From an uncultured Kineothrix sp. (GTDB lineage Bacteria > Bacillota > Clostridia > Lachnospirales > Lachnospiraceae): a stretch of DNA of 64,000 nt. The number at the start of each line of letters is the position of its first letter. The stretch's first letter is position 1. The notes below the pieces were generated by a model. It had not been told where the DNA came from. It made no database searches and saw nothing but the letters and a program-made list of their open reading frames with translations. Shown piece after piece: positions 9,131 to 18,209 of this stretch. The position numbers and the translations under genes were made by a program. The stretch lies in assembly GCA_910587275.1 (NCBI GenBank), contig CAJUMD010000001.1:50318-114317 (forward strand), given 5' to 3'.

Positions 9131-9278
9131 CACTCATAAACCGCCGTTTGGGAGCAATAAGAAATACCGCCATATTTTGAAACCGGTTTTGAATAGCTGC
9201 CGCCGCCCCGCAAAAACCTCCCGCCCATGCGTCCCCCCCCTCATCCTGAGCATAATGTTTCAGGCTGAACGGTTCCGG
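9131..9278. repeat. Palindromic mosaic element, copy 2 (partial)
   Basis: The 3-prime end CATAATGTTTCAGGCTGAAC at 9251 matches the shared terminal repeat. The middle (CAATAAGAAATACCGCC at 9153 and TTTTGAAACCGGTTTTGAA) matches the right arm of the large element at 37640-37700. The block GCTGCCGCCGCC matches 38071. The left terminal repeat is missing, so the copy is truncated. Confidence 0.65.
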
Positions 9279-9304
9279 TAATTGATAAAATTTTTATGAA
9301 TAAC

Positions 9305-9333
9305 TTAAAAAAGGATACTATTTAGTGTATAAT
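9305..9333 (+). promoter_or_regulatory. Promoter of the lysophospholipase-like gene
   Basis: An extended -10 (TGTATAAT, hexamer 9328-9333) lies 17 bases after TTAAAA. The leader that follows holds an inverted repeat built on GTTC-GGTACCG (9336-9346 and 9396-9406). Confidence 0.5.
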
Positions 9334-9426
9334 GGGTTCATGGTACCGGTATGCCCTGCCGTGGACTTAAGCGGGCGTGTTATCATTTCAAGGACGGTAC
9401 CGGAACGTAAGACGGGAGGGATGCAC

Positions 9427-10359
9427 ATGATAAAAAGAGAAGAACTGTATTTTGATTCCAGGGATAATACCAACAGGATTCATGCCATGAAGTGGTTGCC
9501 CGATACGGACCGGCCGGTGTGCATTTTACAGATTATCCACGGAATGGCGGAGTATATTGCACGGTATGAGGAATTTGCCTGCTTTATGGCAAAAAAGGGT
9601 ATACTGGTCGTTGGCGAGGACCATTTGGGACACGGCAAATCCGTGGGAGAAAACGGAACTTACGGTTATTTCTGCGAAAGGGATGCAGCCACGGTGGTAG
9701 TGAGGGATGCCCACCGGTTAAAAAAGATGGTACAGGAACAGTATCCGGGCGTGCCGTATTTTATTTTGGGACACAGCATGGGTTCTTTCATTTTAAGGAA
9801 TTACCTGTGCCGTTACGGTACGGGAATCCATGCGGCGGTTATCGTCGGTACGGGAATGCAGCCGAAGGCAGTGCTGATGGCGGGAAAAGCACTTTTGGCA
9901 GTACAAAAGGCATTTGCCGGAGAGAAGCATCCCAGCGGTCTGATGAATGCCCTTTCCTTTGGCAATTATAATAAAAAGATACCGGATTCCAAGACGCAGA
10001 TGGATTGGCTGACCAAAGAGGAGAACATCGTGGATGCTTATTTGGAAGATCCCCTCTGCGGATTTACGTTTACGGTAAACGGTTTCCAAACTCTGTTAGA
10101 ACTGGTAAACCGTCTGTATAAGAAAGAGAACCTGGGGAAAATGCCAAAAGAACTGCCCGTTTTGTTTGCATCAGGCGATGCAGACCCGGTAGGCGGGTAT
10201 GGAAAAGGGGTGAAACGTGCTTACCAGTCATTTCTTGATATGGGCATGAAGCGTGTGGAGCTGAAGCTGTATGAGAATGACCGGCATGAATTGCTGAACG
10301 AAATGGACAGGGAGCAGGTGTATGCGGACATTTACGGATGGATGATGTCGGTGTTATAG
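9427..10359 (+). CDS. Alpha/beta hydrolase, monoacylglycerol lipase/lysophospholipase-like
   Basis: The start at 9427 (MIKREELYFDS) is chosen because the GGGAGGG ribosome site sits 6 bases before it. An upstream in-frame start would add an unlikely leader. The 310-residue protein shows the serine-aminopeptidase-type hydrolase family (Hydrolase_4). It has an HGMAEY oxyanion segment near residue 40, nucleophile elbow GHSMGS near residue 117, Asp in GDADPVG near residue 255, and His in ENDRHELLNE near residue 285. There is no signal peptide, so it should act in the cytoplasm. Substrates are probably lipid-derived esters. The DUF1002 gene follows 17 bases downstream and may be co-transcribed. Confidence 0.85.
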   Translation: MIKREELYFDSRDNTNRIHAMKWLPDTDRPVCILQIIHGMAEYIARYEEFACFMAKKGILVVGEDHLGHGKSVGENGTYGYFCERDAATVVVRDAHRLKKMVQEQYPGVPYFILGHSMGSFILRNYLCRYGTGIHAAVIVGTGMQPKAVLMAGKALLAVQKAFAGEKHPSGLMNALSFGNYNKKIPDSKTQMDWLTKEENIVDAYLEDPLCGFTFTVNGFQTLLELVNRLYKKENLGKMPKELPVLFASGDADPVGGYGKGVKRAYQSFLDMGMKRVELKLYENDRHELLNEMDREQVYADIYGWMMSVL

Positions 10360-10376
10360 CGGAGTGAGGTGTTATT

Positions 10377-11318
10377 ATGAAAAAATTATTATGTTTGGCG
10401 GCAATCCTGTGCATCGCGGCAGGATTGTTTGGCATGGAAGCCCATGCACAGAGCATCCTGCCGGAAGACGGCAAGGTGGTGGTGGCGCTTGGGGCGGACC
10501 TGACGGAGCAGCAGAAGGATACGGTGCTTGGGCTGATGGGCATTACGAGGGAACAACTTGCCGGATATGAGGTGGTTACCGTGACCAATGAGCAGGAACA
10601 CCAATATTTGGATGCCTACTTAAGTCCGTCGGTCATTGGCAGCAAATCCTTATCCAGCGTGATATTAAGGAAAGGGGCTGCGGGAAGCGGCGTGTATGTG
10701 ACGACGAAAAACATAAATTACTGTACTACGGGAATGTACCGCAATGCGCTGCTGACCGCAGGGATACAGGATACGGAAGTTACCGTGGTTGCACCCACAC
10801 AGATTTCGGGCACGGCAGCGTTGATTGGCGCCGTGAAGGCATATGAGAAGATGGAGGGGACGACGATTTCCGATGCATCCCTGTCCAATGCCCTTAATGA
10901 ACTGATTACTACGGGAGAGCTGGCGGAAGCGGCAAAAAATGCCAATGCCGGCAGCGACGAAATCGAGCAGCTTATGGCATGGCTGAAGGAAAAAGTGGCG
11001 AAAGGGGAACTGGATTCGGATGCGGACATCCGCACGGCGATTAAAGAAGGGCAGGAAAAATTCGGCGTGACGCTGTCGGAGGATGAGGTACAGCTTATCC
11101 TTGATTTGATGAATAAGTTAAAAAGCATGGGATTAAACAGCGAATATCTGTTAAGTCAGGCGGAAAAACTTTATAATAAATACGGTGCGGATATCGTGAA
11201 CCATGCCGATGAAGCAATCAGCGAAGCGGTGGAAAACGCGGTGTCCGAGGCAGCGGACGGTTTTTGGCAGGGCATTAAGAAAACGGCGAAGGACTTTTGG
11301 GACAGTATTTTCGGGTAG
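10377..11318 (+). CDS. Secreted DUF1002 family protein
   Basis: This 313-residue protein starts with a clear signal peptide (MKKLLCLAAILCIAAGLFGMEAHA, probable cleavage after AHA). The rest matches the DUF1002 family (Bacillus YpuA-like): the conserved VALGADLTEQQK segment just after the signal, VTNEQEHQYLDAYL near residue 65, and SLSSVILRKGAAGSGVYVTT near residue 85. The second half is predicted helical (repeated AAKNANAGSDEIEQ, EAISEAVENAVSEAADGF). The function of this family is unknown. It may be in one operon with the upstream hydrolase. 11319-11464 holds no further gene. Confidence 0.88.
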   Translation: MKKLLCLAAILCIAAGLFGMEAHAQSILPEDGKVVVALGADLTEQQKDTVLGLMGITREQLAGYEVVTVTNEQEHQYLDAYLSPSVIGSKSLSSVILRKGAAGSGVYVTTKNINYCTTGMYRNALLTAGIQDTEVTVVAPTQISGTAALIGAVKAYEKMEGTTISDASLSNALNELITTGELAEAAKNANAGSDEIEQLMAWLKEKVAKGELDSDADIRTAIKEGQEKFGVTLSEDEVQLILDLMNKLKSMGLNSEYLLSQAEKLYNKYGADIVNHADEAISEAVENAVSEAADGFWQGIKKTAKDFWDSIFG

Positions 11319-11464
11319 GGAGCTGTTTTTGTCATGATTGGAAACGGGGATGTATAATCGGTTTGGTTTTTGCAGACGCTATGTGGGTACATTGCATACG
11401 GCTTTGCGTGACAAAGGCGTGCAGGATTTGAAAACAGGAAATAAAGATAGGGAGGTTTTGAAAT

Positions 11465-12457
11465 ATGAAGATTGCGTTTTACGGAACGAAGCCATACGAT
11501 AAAATATGGTTTGAACCGATGGCAAAGGATTACGGATTTGAAATACGGTTCATAGAACTGCCCTGCAACGAGGAAACAGTTTTTTTGGCAAAAGGTTATG
11601 ATGCCATTTGTATTTTTGTCAATGACTACGTGAACGCCAAGATGGTGGAACAGCTTTACGAGATGAAAGTTAAGGCAATTCTTTTGAGGAGTGCGGGTTT
11701 TAACCATGTGGACGTTAAGGCGGCGGAGGATAAAATCGTAATTTTGCGTGTGCCGAGCTACTCGCCGGAAGCCGTGGCGGAATTTGCCATGTCGCTGCTT
11801 CTTACGGTGAACCGGCATACCAACCGTGCCTATAACCGCACGAGGGATTTCAACATGAGCTTAAACGGACTGATGGGGAATGACTTAAACCACAAGGTGG
11901 CAGGGGTGGTCGGCACCGGCAAAATCGGGCAGGCAATGATACGGATACTGAACGGTTTCCAAATGCAGGTATTGGCATATGATCCTTATCCGGCAAAAGG
12001 GCTGGAGGCGGAATACGTGTCCGTGGAGGAGCTGATGCGTAAGTCGGATGTGATATCCCTGCATTGCCCGCTGACATCCGAAACCGAACACATTGTGAAT
12101 AAAGATACCATTGCCATGATGAAGCAGGGCGTATATCTGGTCAATACTTCCAGAGGTGCATTGATTGACACGGATGCACTGATTGACGGGCTGCTCCAGA
12201 AAAAGTTTGGCGGTGTGGGACTGGACGTATACGAAGAAGAAGAAGGTATTTTTTATGAAGACCGCTCCGGTGAAATCATACAGGACGAAAACCTTGCGCG
12301 TCTTGTGACGTTTCCGAATGTGCTGATAACTTCCCATATGGGTTTCTTTACTTCGGAAGCGATGCAGGCAATTGCCACGGAAACCCTGGAAAACGCTTAT
12401 GCCTTGGAAAACGGGCTGCCGCTTGTGAACCGCGTGGGGGTGGAGGCGGTGATGTAG
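11465..12457 (+). CDS. D-lactate dehydrogenase-like D-2-hydroxyacid dehydrogenase
   Basis: This NAD-dependent enzyme would reduce pyruvate, or a related 2-keto acid, to the D-2-hydroxy acid, a fermentation sink for NADH. It has 330 residues, as usual for LdhA-type enzymes. Visible are the RSAGFNHVDV active-site Arg region near residue 77, VGTGKIGQAM, the NAD-binding GxGxxG, near residue 151, VNTSRGALIDTDAL near residue 230, and the ITSHMGFFTSEA catalytic His segment near residue 295. A GGGAGG ribosome site precedes the ATG. The neighbours do not narrow the substrate, so D-lactate is the likely rather than proven product. Confidence 0.88.
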   Translation: MKIAFYGTKPYDKIWFEPMAKDYGFEIRFIELPCNEETVFLAKGYDAICIFVNDYVNAKMVEQLYEMKVKAILLRSAGFNHVDVKAAEDKIVILRVPSYSPEAVAEFAMSLLLTVNRHTNRAYNRTRDFNMSLNGLMGNDLNHKVAGVVGTGKIGQAMIRILNGFQMQVLAYDPYPAKGLEAEYVSVEELMRKSDVISLHCPLTSETEHIVNKDTIAMMKQGVYLVNTSRGALIDTDALIDGLLQKKFGGVGLDVYEEEEGIFYEDRSGEIIQDENLARLVTFPNVLITSHMGFFTSEAMQAIATETLENAYALENGLPLVNRVGVEAVM

Positions 12458-12509
12458 CATTCTGCAGCCGCATTTTAACACACGGGTATAAAAGTTGCAT
12501 ATATTTTTC

Positions 12510-12538
12510 TTGTAAAAACCGCAAAAATTCGTTATAAT
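12510..12538 (+). promoter_or_regulatory. Promoter of the GNAT-YesL-GGDEF group
   Basis: TTGTAA and TATAAT are separated by 17 bases, 32 bases before the GNAT start. Confidence 0.65.
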
Positions 12539-12569
12539 TATGGTGGTTATTGGGTGAAGAGGTAAGAAG

Positions 12570-13049
12570 ATGATGGAAAAGGAGTTTCCGTATGAGGTCC
12601 GCATGGCATACGAGAACGATTGGGAGGATGCCATGGCGTTGGCATGGCGGACATTCCTCCAGTTTGAGTCGGAGGACTATGCGCCGGAAGGGATAAAGAG
12701 TTTTGAGGACTTTATTACGGACAATACGCTGCACCGCATGTTTATCATGGGGGCATACCAAATGTTTGTGGCGTTGGACGGTAAGCGTATGGCGGGAATG
12801 ATTACGGTAAGGTCGAATTGCCATGTTTCGCTTCTGTTTGTGGATGCAGCATATCATAAACGCGGAATCGGAAGGGCATTGATGATGCGTCTGTGCGGTT
12901 ACCTGAAAGACGAACTGGGAATACGGCGGGTGACGGTGAATGCCTCCCCTTACGGTGTCGGGTTTTACCACCGTTTGGGGTTCCGCGACCTCCAAACGGA
13001 GCAGGAGTCCGCGGGAATACGGTATACGCCCATGGAACTGCTGATTTAA
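12570..13049 (+). CDS. GNAT family N-acetyltransferase
   Basis: A 159-residue single-domain acetyl-CoA-dependent acetyltransferase. The conserved acetyl-CoA-binding motif is LFVDAAYHKRGIGRALM (about residues 90-106). The C-terminal VNASPYGVGFYHRLGFRDL is the usual GNAT beta-strand pair. The acceptor cannot be told from sequence. Two ATGs in tandem (12570 and 12573) follow an AGAGG site. The gene begins a likely operon with YesL and a diguanylate cyclase. Confidence 0.85.
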   Translation: MMEKEFPYEVRMAYENDWEDAMALAWRTFLQFESEDYAPEGIKSFEDFITDNTLHRMFIMGAYQMFVALDGKRMAGMITVRSNCHVSLLFVDAAYHKRGIGRALMMRLCGYLKDELGIRRVTVNASPYGVGFYHRLGFRDLQTEQESAGIRYTPMELLI

Positions 13050-13094
13050 ACAGGCGCAAAAGTGAGAAAAACGAAAAGAAAGTGACGGGAAAAC

Positions 13095-13814
13095 ATGAGT
13101 AAGATTTTTGATATTGACAGCCCTTTTATGCGTGCGCTGACAAGGGTGGCGGATTTGATGATACTGAATTTCCTGATGCTGTTATGCTGTATCCCGGTAA
13201 TAACGGCGGGGGCAGGATTCACCGGGATGCATTATGTGCTGTTAAAAATGGTGCGGAATGAAGAAGGGTACATAGCAAGGGGCTTTTTTAAGTCCTTTAA
13301 GGAAAATTTTAAGCAGGCGACCATTATATGGCTGGTGATTTTGGTGTTTGCATGTATTTTCCTTGGCGACTGGGTGATTTTTAATCATTCTTCCATCGAG
13401 TTCCCGAAAGCGTTAATCGTGGTTCTGATGGCGCTTTTTATGACGGCGTATATGGTTGCTTGTTATGTGTTTGCTGTGCTGGCAAGATTTACCAATACGG
13501 TGTTTCACACATTTAAGAATGCACTTTTTATGGCACTGTTAAGTTTTCCGAGGACGGTATTGATTTTGGCTGCCCATGTAGCGCCGGTGGTTCTCATGTA
13601 TTATGTTCCGAGGGCATTTCCTTTGGTGCTGATGTTTGGCTTTTCGGTACCGGCGTACCTTTCGGCGATGCTTTACAGTGCCACCTTCCGCAAGTTCGAG
13701 CCGCCGGAGGAACCATTGACGGATGAATTCAGTGTTGATATGGGAGTGATGGGGATGACGGGAACGGATACCAAAGAAGATGGGGGATACGCAGGTGAAA
13801 AAAGCGAGGACTAA
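13095..13814 (+). CDS. YesL family membrane protein (DUF624)
   Basis: This 239-residue protein has about five hydrophobic segments. It opens with the family pattern (FDIDSPFMRALTRVADLMILNFLMLL near residue 5) and then FTGMHYVLLKMVRNEEGYIARGFFKSFKENF. YesL proteins lie beside carbohydrate uptake genes in Bacillus and many Clostridia, but their role is not known. The last 35 bases overlap the start of the diguanylate cyclase in another frame, suggesting coupled translation. Confidence 0.85.
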   Translation: MSKIFDIDSPFMRALTRVADLMILNFLMLLCCIPVITAGAGFTGMHYVLLKMVRNEEGYIARGFFKSFKENFKQATIIWLVILVFACIFLGDWVIFNHSSIEFPKALIVVLMALFMTAYMVACYVFAVLARFTNTVFHTFKNALFMALLSFPRTVLILAAHVAPVVLMYYVPRAFPLVLMFGFSVPAYLSAMLYSATFRKFEPPEEPLTDEFSVDMGVMGMTGTDTKEDGGYAGEKSED

Positions 13815-15357
13815 GGCGGCAGTCATGCAGTGGTTCGTGCCCACCTGCCTGCTGATTGCCATAGTAATAGCGATGTTAATCAACTTTTCCGTAAAAAGCA
13901 GCAGGTCGGTGGCGGACGATGTGAATATGACACTGGTGGATGACGCCAAGGAGTATGCGATGAGGGTGAACAATGAACTGGTGAAGATGTCGGATGCGGG
14001 GAAGCCCATCGGCTACCTGATGAAAGGCTATATCAGTTCCAACAAGAGGTTCATGGTGGAAATGGCGGAAGCGCTTTGCCTGAACACTGCCGCCTATGAG
14101 GTGGTGTATTATCCCCGCGGGGAAAAAGGGCTTCTCCATGACGGCACACAGGTAGAGATAACGGAAATGCCTTATTTCCCCCAAATCGAAAAAGCGGTAA
14201 GGAATATTGAAAAGGATGAGTCCGAAAATGTGGCGGTACGGTACATAAATGTGGGGAATGACGGGCTGGAAGCAGGCAGGAAGGCAATTATCGCTATTGT
14301 TTCCGTGGACGGAAAACCGGACGGGGACAAGCTGTTAATGTATTATCCCGTGGAAACGCTGTGCCGCTTTTTTGACGGGATACGATATGGCGGAGGGACA
14401 TTCTTTGCCATCGTGGAGCCGAACGGGAGCGTCATTGAGAAAGCGGGCGCCGAAACGGGCTTTTTGGCGGATGACAACATTTGGAGCGGGCTGAAAGACG
14501 TGCCGGCGTACAAGGAGTCCGTGGCAAGAGCCATGGTTCGCATGGAGAGCAAAATTACCGGAAGTTTCCAGGCGAAAATCGGAGGAGAAAACCGGACGTG
14601 TATCTATGCCCCCGTTGGAATCAACGATTGGTCCATGGTTATCGGGGTTAATCAAAGTTACGTGGACGATGTCAGAACCAGGGAATGGCGGAACACGAAA
14701 AAAATGATTTACCAGCTTGTGGCGGCAATTCTTATATTTTTCGGCCTTGTGATGGTGATAAATATTATTAATAAGATTAAGAGCGGACAGGAAAGCCGTA
14801 AGCTGGAGGAAAAAGCGGATACGGACCTGCTTACGAGCCTGAACAATAAGCTGGCGACGGAACGTAAGATTAAGGAGTACATGGGAGAACATCCGCAGGA
14901 GCAGGGACTGCTGTTCGTACTGGATATTGATAATTTTAAGAAAATCAACGACACGCTGGGACATGCTTTCGGCGATGAGGTATTAAGGACCCTTGGGCAT
15001 TCCATCGGCTCCATATTCCGTGCATCGGATATCATCGGACGCACCGGCGGTGATGAGTTCACCATTTTCCTGAAGAACTTAAGCGATGCCGCACTGGAGA
15101 AGGAAGCGGCAAAGCTCGGTGATTTCTTTAAGGATTTCCAGGCCGGTGAGTACGTGAAATATGCAGCCACCGCAAGTATCGGTGCTGCAGTGTTCCCAAG
15201 GGACGGAAAAGATTTTGAGACATTGTACAAAGCGGCGGATACCGCCCTGTATGTGGCTAAGAAACGCGGCAAGAGCCAGCTTGCTTTTTACGGGGACGAG
15301 GGCAGTAAGAGTGAGGGGCTCAAACGGGTGGAGGCGGAGAGCCGTGTCCATGAGTAG
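13780..15357 (+). CDS. Membrane-bound diguanylate cyclase with extracytoplasmic sensor
   Basis: This 525-residue protein would make cyclic di-GMP in response to an outside signal. A first membrane helix (residues about 12-37) is followed by some 270 extracytoplasmic residues resembling a Cache-type sensor. A second helix (about 308-330) leads into a C-terminal GGDEF domain (about 350-515). The catalytic GGDEF is intact (IGRTGGDEFTIFL). RASD five residues upstream fits the RxxD inhibitory site, so product inhibition is expected. LDIDNFKKINDTLGHAFGD is also typical. An alternative GTG start lies at 13795. No c-di-GMP effector or riboswitch was recognised nearby. Confidence 0.9.
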   Translation: MGDTQVKKARTKAAVMQWFVPTCLLIAIVIAMLINFSVKSSRSVADDVNMTLVDDAKEYAMRVNNELVKMSDAGKPIGYLMKGYISSNKRFMVEMAEALCLNTAAYEVVYYPRGEKGLLHDGTQVEITEMPYFPQIEKAVRNIEKDESENVAVRYINVGNDGLEAGRKAIIAIVSVDGKPDGDKLLMYYPVETLCRFFDGIRYGGGTFFAIVEPNGSVIEKAGAETGFLADDNIWSGLKDVPAYKESVARAMVRMESKITGSFQAKIGGENRTCIYAPVGINDWSMVIGVNQSYVDDVRTREWRNTKKMIYQLVAAILIFFGLVMVINIINKIKSGQESRKLEEKADTDLLTSLNNKLATERKIKEYMGEHPQEQGLLFVLDIDNFKKINDTLGHAFGDEVLRTLGHSIGSIFRASDIIGRTGGDEFTIFLKNLSDAALEKEAAKLGDFFKDFQAGEYVKYAATASIGAAVFPRDGKDFETLYKAADTALYVAKKRGKSQLAFYGDEGSKSEGLKRVEAESRVHE

Positions 15358-15402
15358 TACCTTGTACAATATGTATAGGAAACGGTTGATTTATTGTACA
15401 TA

Positions 15403-15429
15403 TTGACACTTTAGTGAAAAAAGTATAAG
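15403..15429 (+). promoter_or_regulatory. Promoter upstream of the MsmK-type ATPase
   Basis: A consensus TTGACA is followed 15 bases later by TATAAG. Repeated TGTACAAT/ATTGTACA words flank it (15363-15400) and could be regulator sites. The leader to the ATPase is about 150 bases long with no ORF. Confidence 0.5.
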
Positions 15430-15586
15430 TATTGTAAGCAATTTCTACAATGTACCGTTAAATATTTGTGGAATGTTGGTATAGCAAAAAAATACGAAAT
15501 TCGGTATACTGAATTCAGTTAATGAAATCCTTAACAGGGATTCGGGAAAATACAATAAATACAAAAAAATCAGGAGGCAAAGTAAA

Positions 15587-16696
15587 ATGGCAAGCTTATC
15601 GTTAAAAAATGTCTGCAAAGTATATCCGAACGGATTCGAAGCAGTAAAAGATTTCAACCTGGAAATCGCAGATCAGGAATTCATCATCTTCGTAGGACCT
15701 TCGGGATGTGGTAAGTCTACAACACTCCGTATGATTGCCGGTTTGGAAGATATTTCTTCCGGCGAACTGAAAATCGGTGACAGGGTCGTAAATGACGTAG
15801 AGCCTAAGGACAGGGATATTGCAATGGTATTCCAGAACTACGCTTTGTATCCTCATATGTCCGTATATGATAACATGGCTTTCGGTCTTAAATTGAGGAA
15901 AGTTCCGAAGGATGAAATTGACAAAATGGTAAAGGAAGCAGCAAAGATTCTTGACCTGACCCCGCTTCTTGACCGTAAACCGAAGGCTCTTTCCGGTGGT
16001 CAGAGACAGCGTGTTGCTATGGGTCGTGCAATCGTACGTAATCCTAAGGTATTCCTTATGGACGAACCTCTTTCCAACTTGGATGCAAAACTCCGTGTAC
16101 AGATGCGTATTGAGATTGCAAAATTACACCAAAGATTGGGTACTACCATCATCTATGTAACGCATGACCAGACAGAGGCTATGACGCTTGGTACGAGAAT
16201 CGTTGTTATGAAAGACGGCGTTGTTCAGCAGGTAGATACACCGCAGAACCTGTATGAGAAACCGCAGAACCTGTTTGTGGCAGGATTTATGGGATCTCCC
16301 CAAATGAACTTCTTAGATGCGGAAGTAGAAGTGAGCGGCAATACCGCAAGCCTGAAAGTGGCTGGCAGCAGCATCCCGCTTCCTCCGGCAAAATCCAAGA
16401 AGCTGATTGACGGTGGTTACGCAGGAAAGAAAGTAACCTTTGGTATCCGTCCGGAAGACGTATACGATTCCGAAGCATACATCCAAAACGCAAAATGTGT
16501 ATTTGAGTCTACCATCAAAGTATATGAATTGCTTGGTGCAGAAGTTTACCTGTATTTTGATTTGGCAGAGTTCCCGATTACTGCAAGGGTTGATTCCCGT
16601 ACAACGGCAAGACCGGGCGATACCGTTAAATTTGCTTTCGATGTTGAGAAGATTCACGTATTTGACAAAGAAACAGAGCAGGTTATCACGAACTAG
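15587..16696 (+). CDS. msmK: MsmK/UgpC-type sugar ABC transporter ATPase
   Basis: This 369-residue ATPase energises carbohydrate ABC importers. It has Walker A GPSGCGKST near residue 37, the LSGGQRQRVAMGRA signature near residue 135, Walker B VFLMDEPLSNLD, the switch HDQTEAM, and a C-terminal TOBE/regulatory domain from about residue 235. No permease or binding protein is adjacent. MsmK-type ATPases are known to serve several importers, and the rhamnogalacturonan importer at 19.5-23.3 kb lacks its own ATPase, so it is a likely client. Codon choice is biased compared with neighbours, suggesting high expression. It has its own promoter and terminator. Confidence 0.93.
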   Translation: MASLSLKNVCKVYPNGFEAVKDFNLEIADQEFIIFVGPSGCGKSTTLRMIAGLEDISSGELKIGDRVVNDVEPKDRDIAMVFQNYALYPHMSVYDNMAFGLKLRKVPKDEIDKMVKEAAKILDLTPLLDRKPKALSGGQRQRVAMGRAIVRNPKVFLMDEPLSNLDAKLRVQMRIEIAKLHQRLGTTIIYVTHDQTEAMTLGTRIVVMKDGVVQQVDTPQNLYEKPQNLFVAGFMGSPQMNFLDAEVEVSGNTASLKVAGSSIPLPPAKSKKLIDGGYAGKKVTFGIRPEDVYDSEAYIQNAKCVFESTIKVYELLGAEVYLYFDLAEFPITARVDSRTTARPGDTVKFAFDVEKIHVFDKETEQVITN

Positions 16697-16710
16697 TCTG
16701 AAACATAAAA

Positions 16711-16740
16711 AGAGGATGCGGAAGCATCCTCTTTATTTTT
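16711..16740 (+). terminator. Intrinsic terminator after msmK
   Basis: AGAGGATGC and GCATCCTCT form a 9-bp stem with a GGAA loop, followed by TTATTTTT. Confidence 0.9.
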
Positions 16741-16741
16741 A

Positions 16742-16904
16742 TGCACAGCCCCATGCAGAGGAAGTGTGCCGCTAAAGCGGCGCATGGGGCGCGCGGAGTA
16801 GGGGAAGATTCCCCTACTCGATTGCACAGCCCCATGCAGAGGAGGTGTGCCGCTAAAGCGGCGCATGGGGCGCGCGGAGTAGGGGGAAGATTCCCCTACT
16901 CGAT
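16742..16904. repeat. Tandem duplicated 81-bp palindromic repeat
   Basis: Two almost identical units (16742-16822 and 16823-16904) run head to tail, differing by an A/G change and one extra G. Each holds nested inverted repeats (GCCGCT/AGCGGC, GTAGGGGAA/TTCCCCTAC, and GCCCCATGC/GCATGGGGC). They start right after the msmK terminator. Related sequence follows other terminators at 6998, 35303 and 46722. Confidence 0.85.
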
Positions 16905-17005
16905 TGGGCAATGGGCAAACAGCCGCACGTAAAGAAAAAGTACCTTGCAGAAACACCGAAAATCATTTATTATTAAAATATGTTATGGAAAGGTATGGGT
17001 TGGAT

Positions 17006-18094
17006 ATGATATCAGGTCAGATCATTAAGACAAGTATAGAAGAACTGCACGGAATTACGAAAGTGGATTTGGCGGTATTTGATTTGGACGGTATGCAGGT
17101 GGCATCCACGTTTGACGTGAAAACGGTAGCTGCGGGTATTATAACGGATTTTGCCAATTCACCGGCGGACAGTCAGGTAATCGGGACGGATCACCTGTTA
17201 AAAGTGAAGGACGAAGGGGAATTGACGTATGTATTAGTGGCGAGGGGCAGCAGTGACGAAGCGTATATGATTGGCAGGATTGCCGTAAGCCAGATACAGA
17301 ACTTAATCGTGGCATACAAAGAACGGTTTGACCGCAACAACTTCTTCCAAAATCTTTTACTGGACAATCTGCTGCTGGTGGATATTTATAACCGTGCGAA
17401 GAAACTCCATATTGAAGCGGCGGTACCGAGGGTTGTAATTATCGTGGAAACAAAAGTGGAGCGGGACGGGACGGCATCGGAGCTTCTGTCGGGAATGTTT
17501 TCCAACCAGTCGGGGGATTATATAACCGCCGTGGATGAGAGCAACGTCATCCTGATTAAATCGTTGGAAGAAGGGGAAGGCTATAACATCGTAGAGCACA
17601 CGGCACAAACCATTGCCGACATGATGGGTACGGAAGCCATGCTGAATGTCCGTGTGGCATACGGTACCATTGTGAGTGAACTGAAAGACGTATCGAAATC
17701 CTATAAAGAAGCCAAAATGGCGTTGGACGTAGGAAAGATTTTCTATGCGGAAAAGAAAGTCAATGCCTACAATACGCTGGGAATCGGAAGGCTCATTTAC
17801 CAGCTTCCCATTAACCTGTGCAAGATTTTCATTGAAGAAATATTCGGTGAAAACATCCCCATGGATTTCGATGAGGAAACCTTAAATACAATCAACAAAT
17901 TTTTTGAAAACAATCTAAATGTATCGGAGACTTCCAGACAGTTGTTTGTACATAGAAACACCCTCGTCTACCGCATCGAAAAACTGGAGAAAAGCACGGG
18001 ACTGGACATCCGTACCTTTGATGATGCCCTGACCTTTAAAATAGCTCTTATGGTAGTAAATTACATGAAATACCTTGATACCTTGGAATATTAA
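17006..18094 (+). CDS. CdaR/PucR-type transcriptional regulator
   Basis: The start at 17006 (MISGQIIKTSIEELHG) gives 362 residues. A second ATG at 16985 is possible, and longer frames run through repeat DNA and are unlikely. The N-terminus fits a putative sugar-diacid-recognition region (GITKVDLAVFDLDG). A GGDEF-like degenerate middle domain is followed by a C-terminal PucR-type helix-turn-helix (about residues 310-355: NVSETSRQLFVHRNTLVYRIEKLEKSTG). Family members sense sugar acids or other small ligands. It lies directly behind msmK, so control of sugar uptake is plausible but unproven. Confidence 0.82.
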   Translation: MISGQIIKTSIEELHGITKVDLAVFDLDGMQVASTFDVKTVAAGIITDFANSPADSQVIGTDHLLKVKDEGELTYVLVARGSSDEAYMIGRIAVSQIQNLIVAYKERFDRNNFFQNLLLDNLLLVDIYNRAKKLHIEAAVPRVVIIVETKVERDGTASELLSGMFSNQSGDYITAVDESNVILIKSLEEGEGYNIVEHTAQTIADMMGTEAMLNVRVAYGTIVSELKDVSKSYKEAKMALDVGKIFYAEKKVNAYNTLGIGRLIYQLPINLCKIFIEEIFGENIPMDFDEETLNTINKFFENNLNVSETSRQLFVHRNTLVYRIEKLEKSTGLDIRTFDDALTFKIALMVVNYMKYLDTLEY

Positions 18095-18121
18095 AAATAG
18101 CGTTTCTTTTTGGAATGAAAA

Positions 18122-18185
18122 TGTGAGAGGAGAAAAACACTTGTACGCCGTTTTGCGGGTGCAGGTGTTTTCCACCCCTCTCACG
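18122..18185. terminator. Long hairpin between convergent genes
   Basis: GTGAGAGG with AAAACAC pairs with GTGTTTT and CCTCTCAC to give a stem of about 17 bp between the CdaR-type gene and the AraC gene. The T run on the plus strand is short, and the symmetry suits bidirectional termination. Confidence 0.6.
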
Positions 18186-18209
18186 TTTGGGTTCCGTTAA
18201 TCATTCCCG

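Noticed and set aside
16741..16932. 63-codon frame across the tandem repeats
   Set aside because: The frame is produced by the repeated DNA; the peptide is itself a repeat and has no ribosome site.
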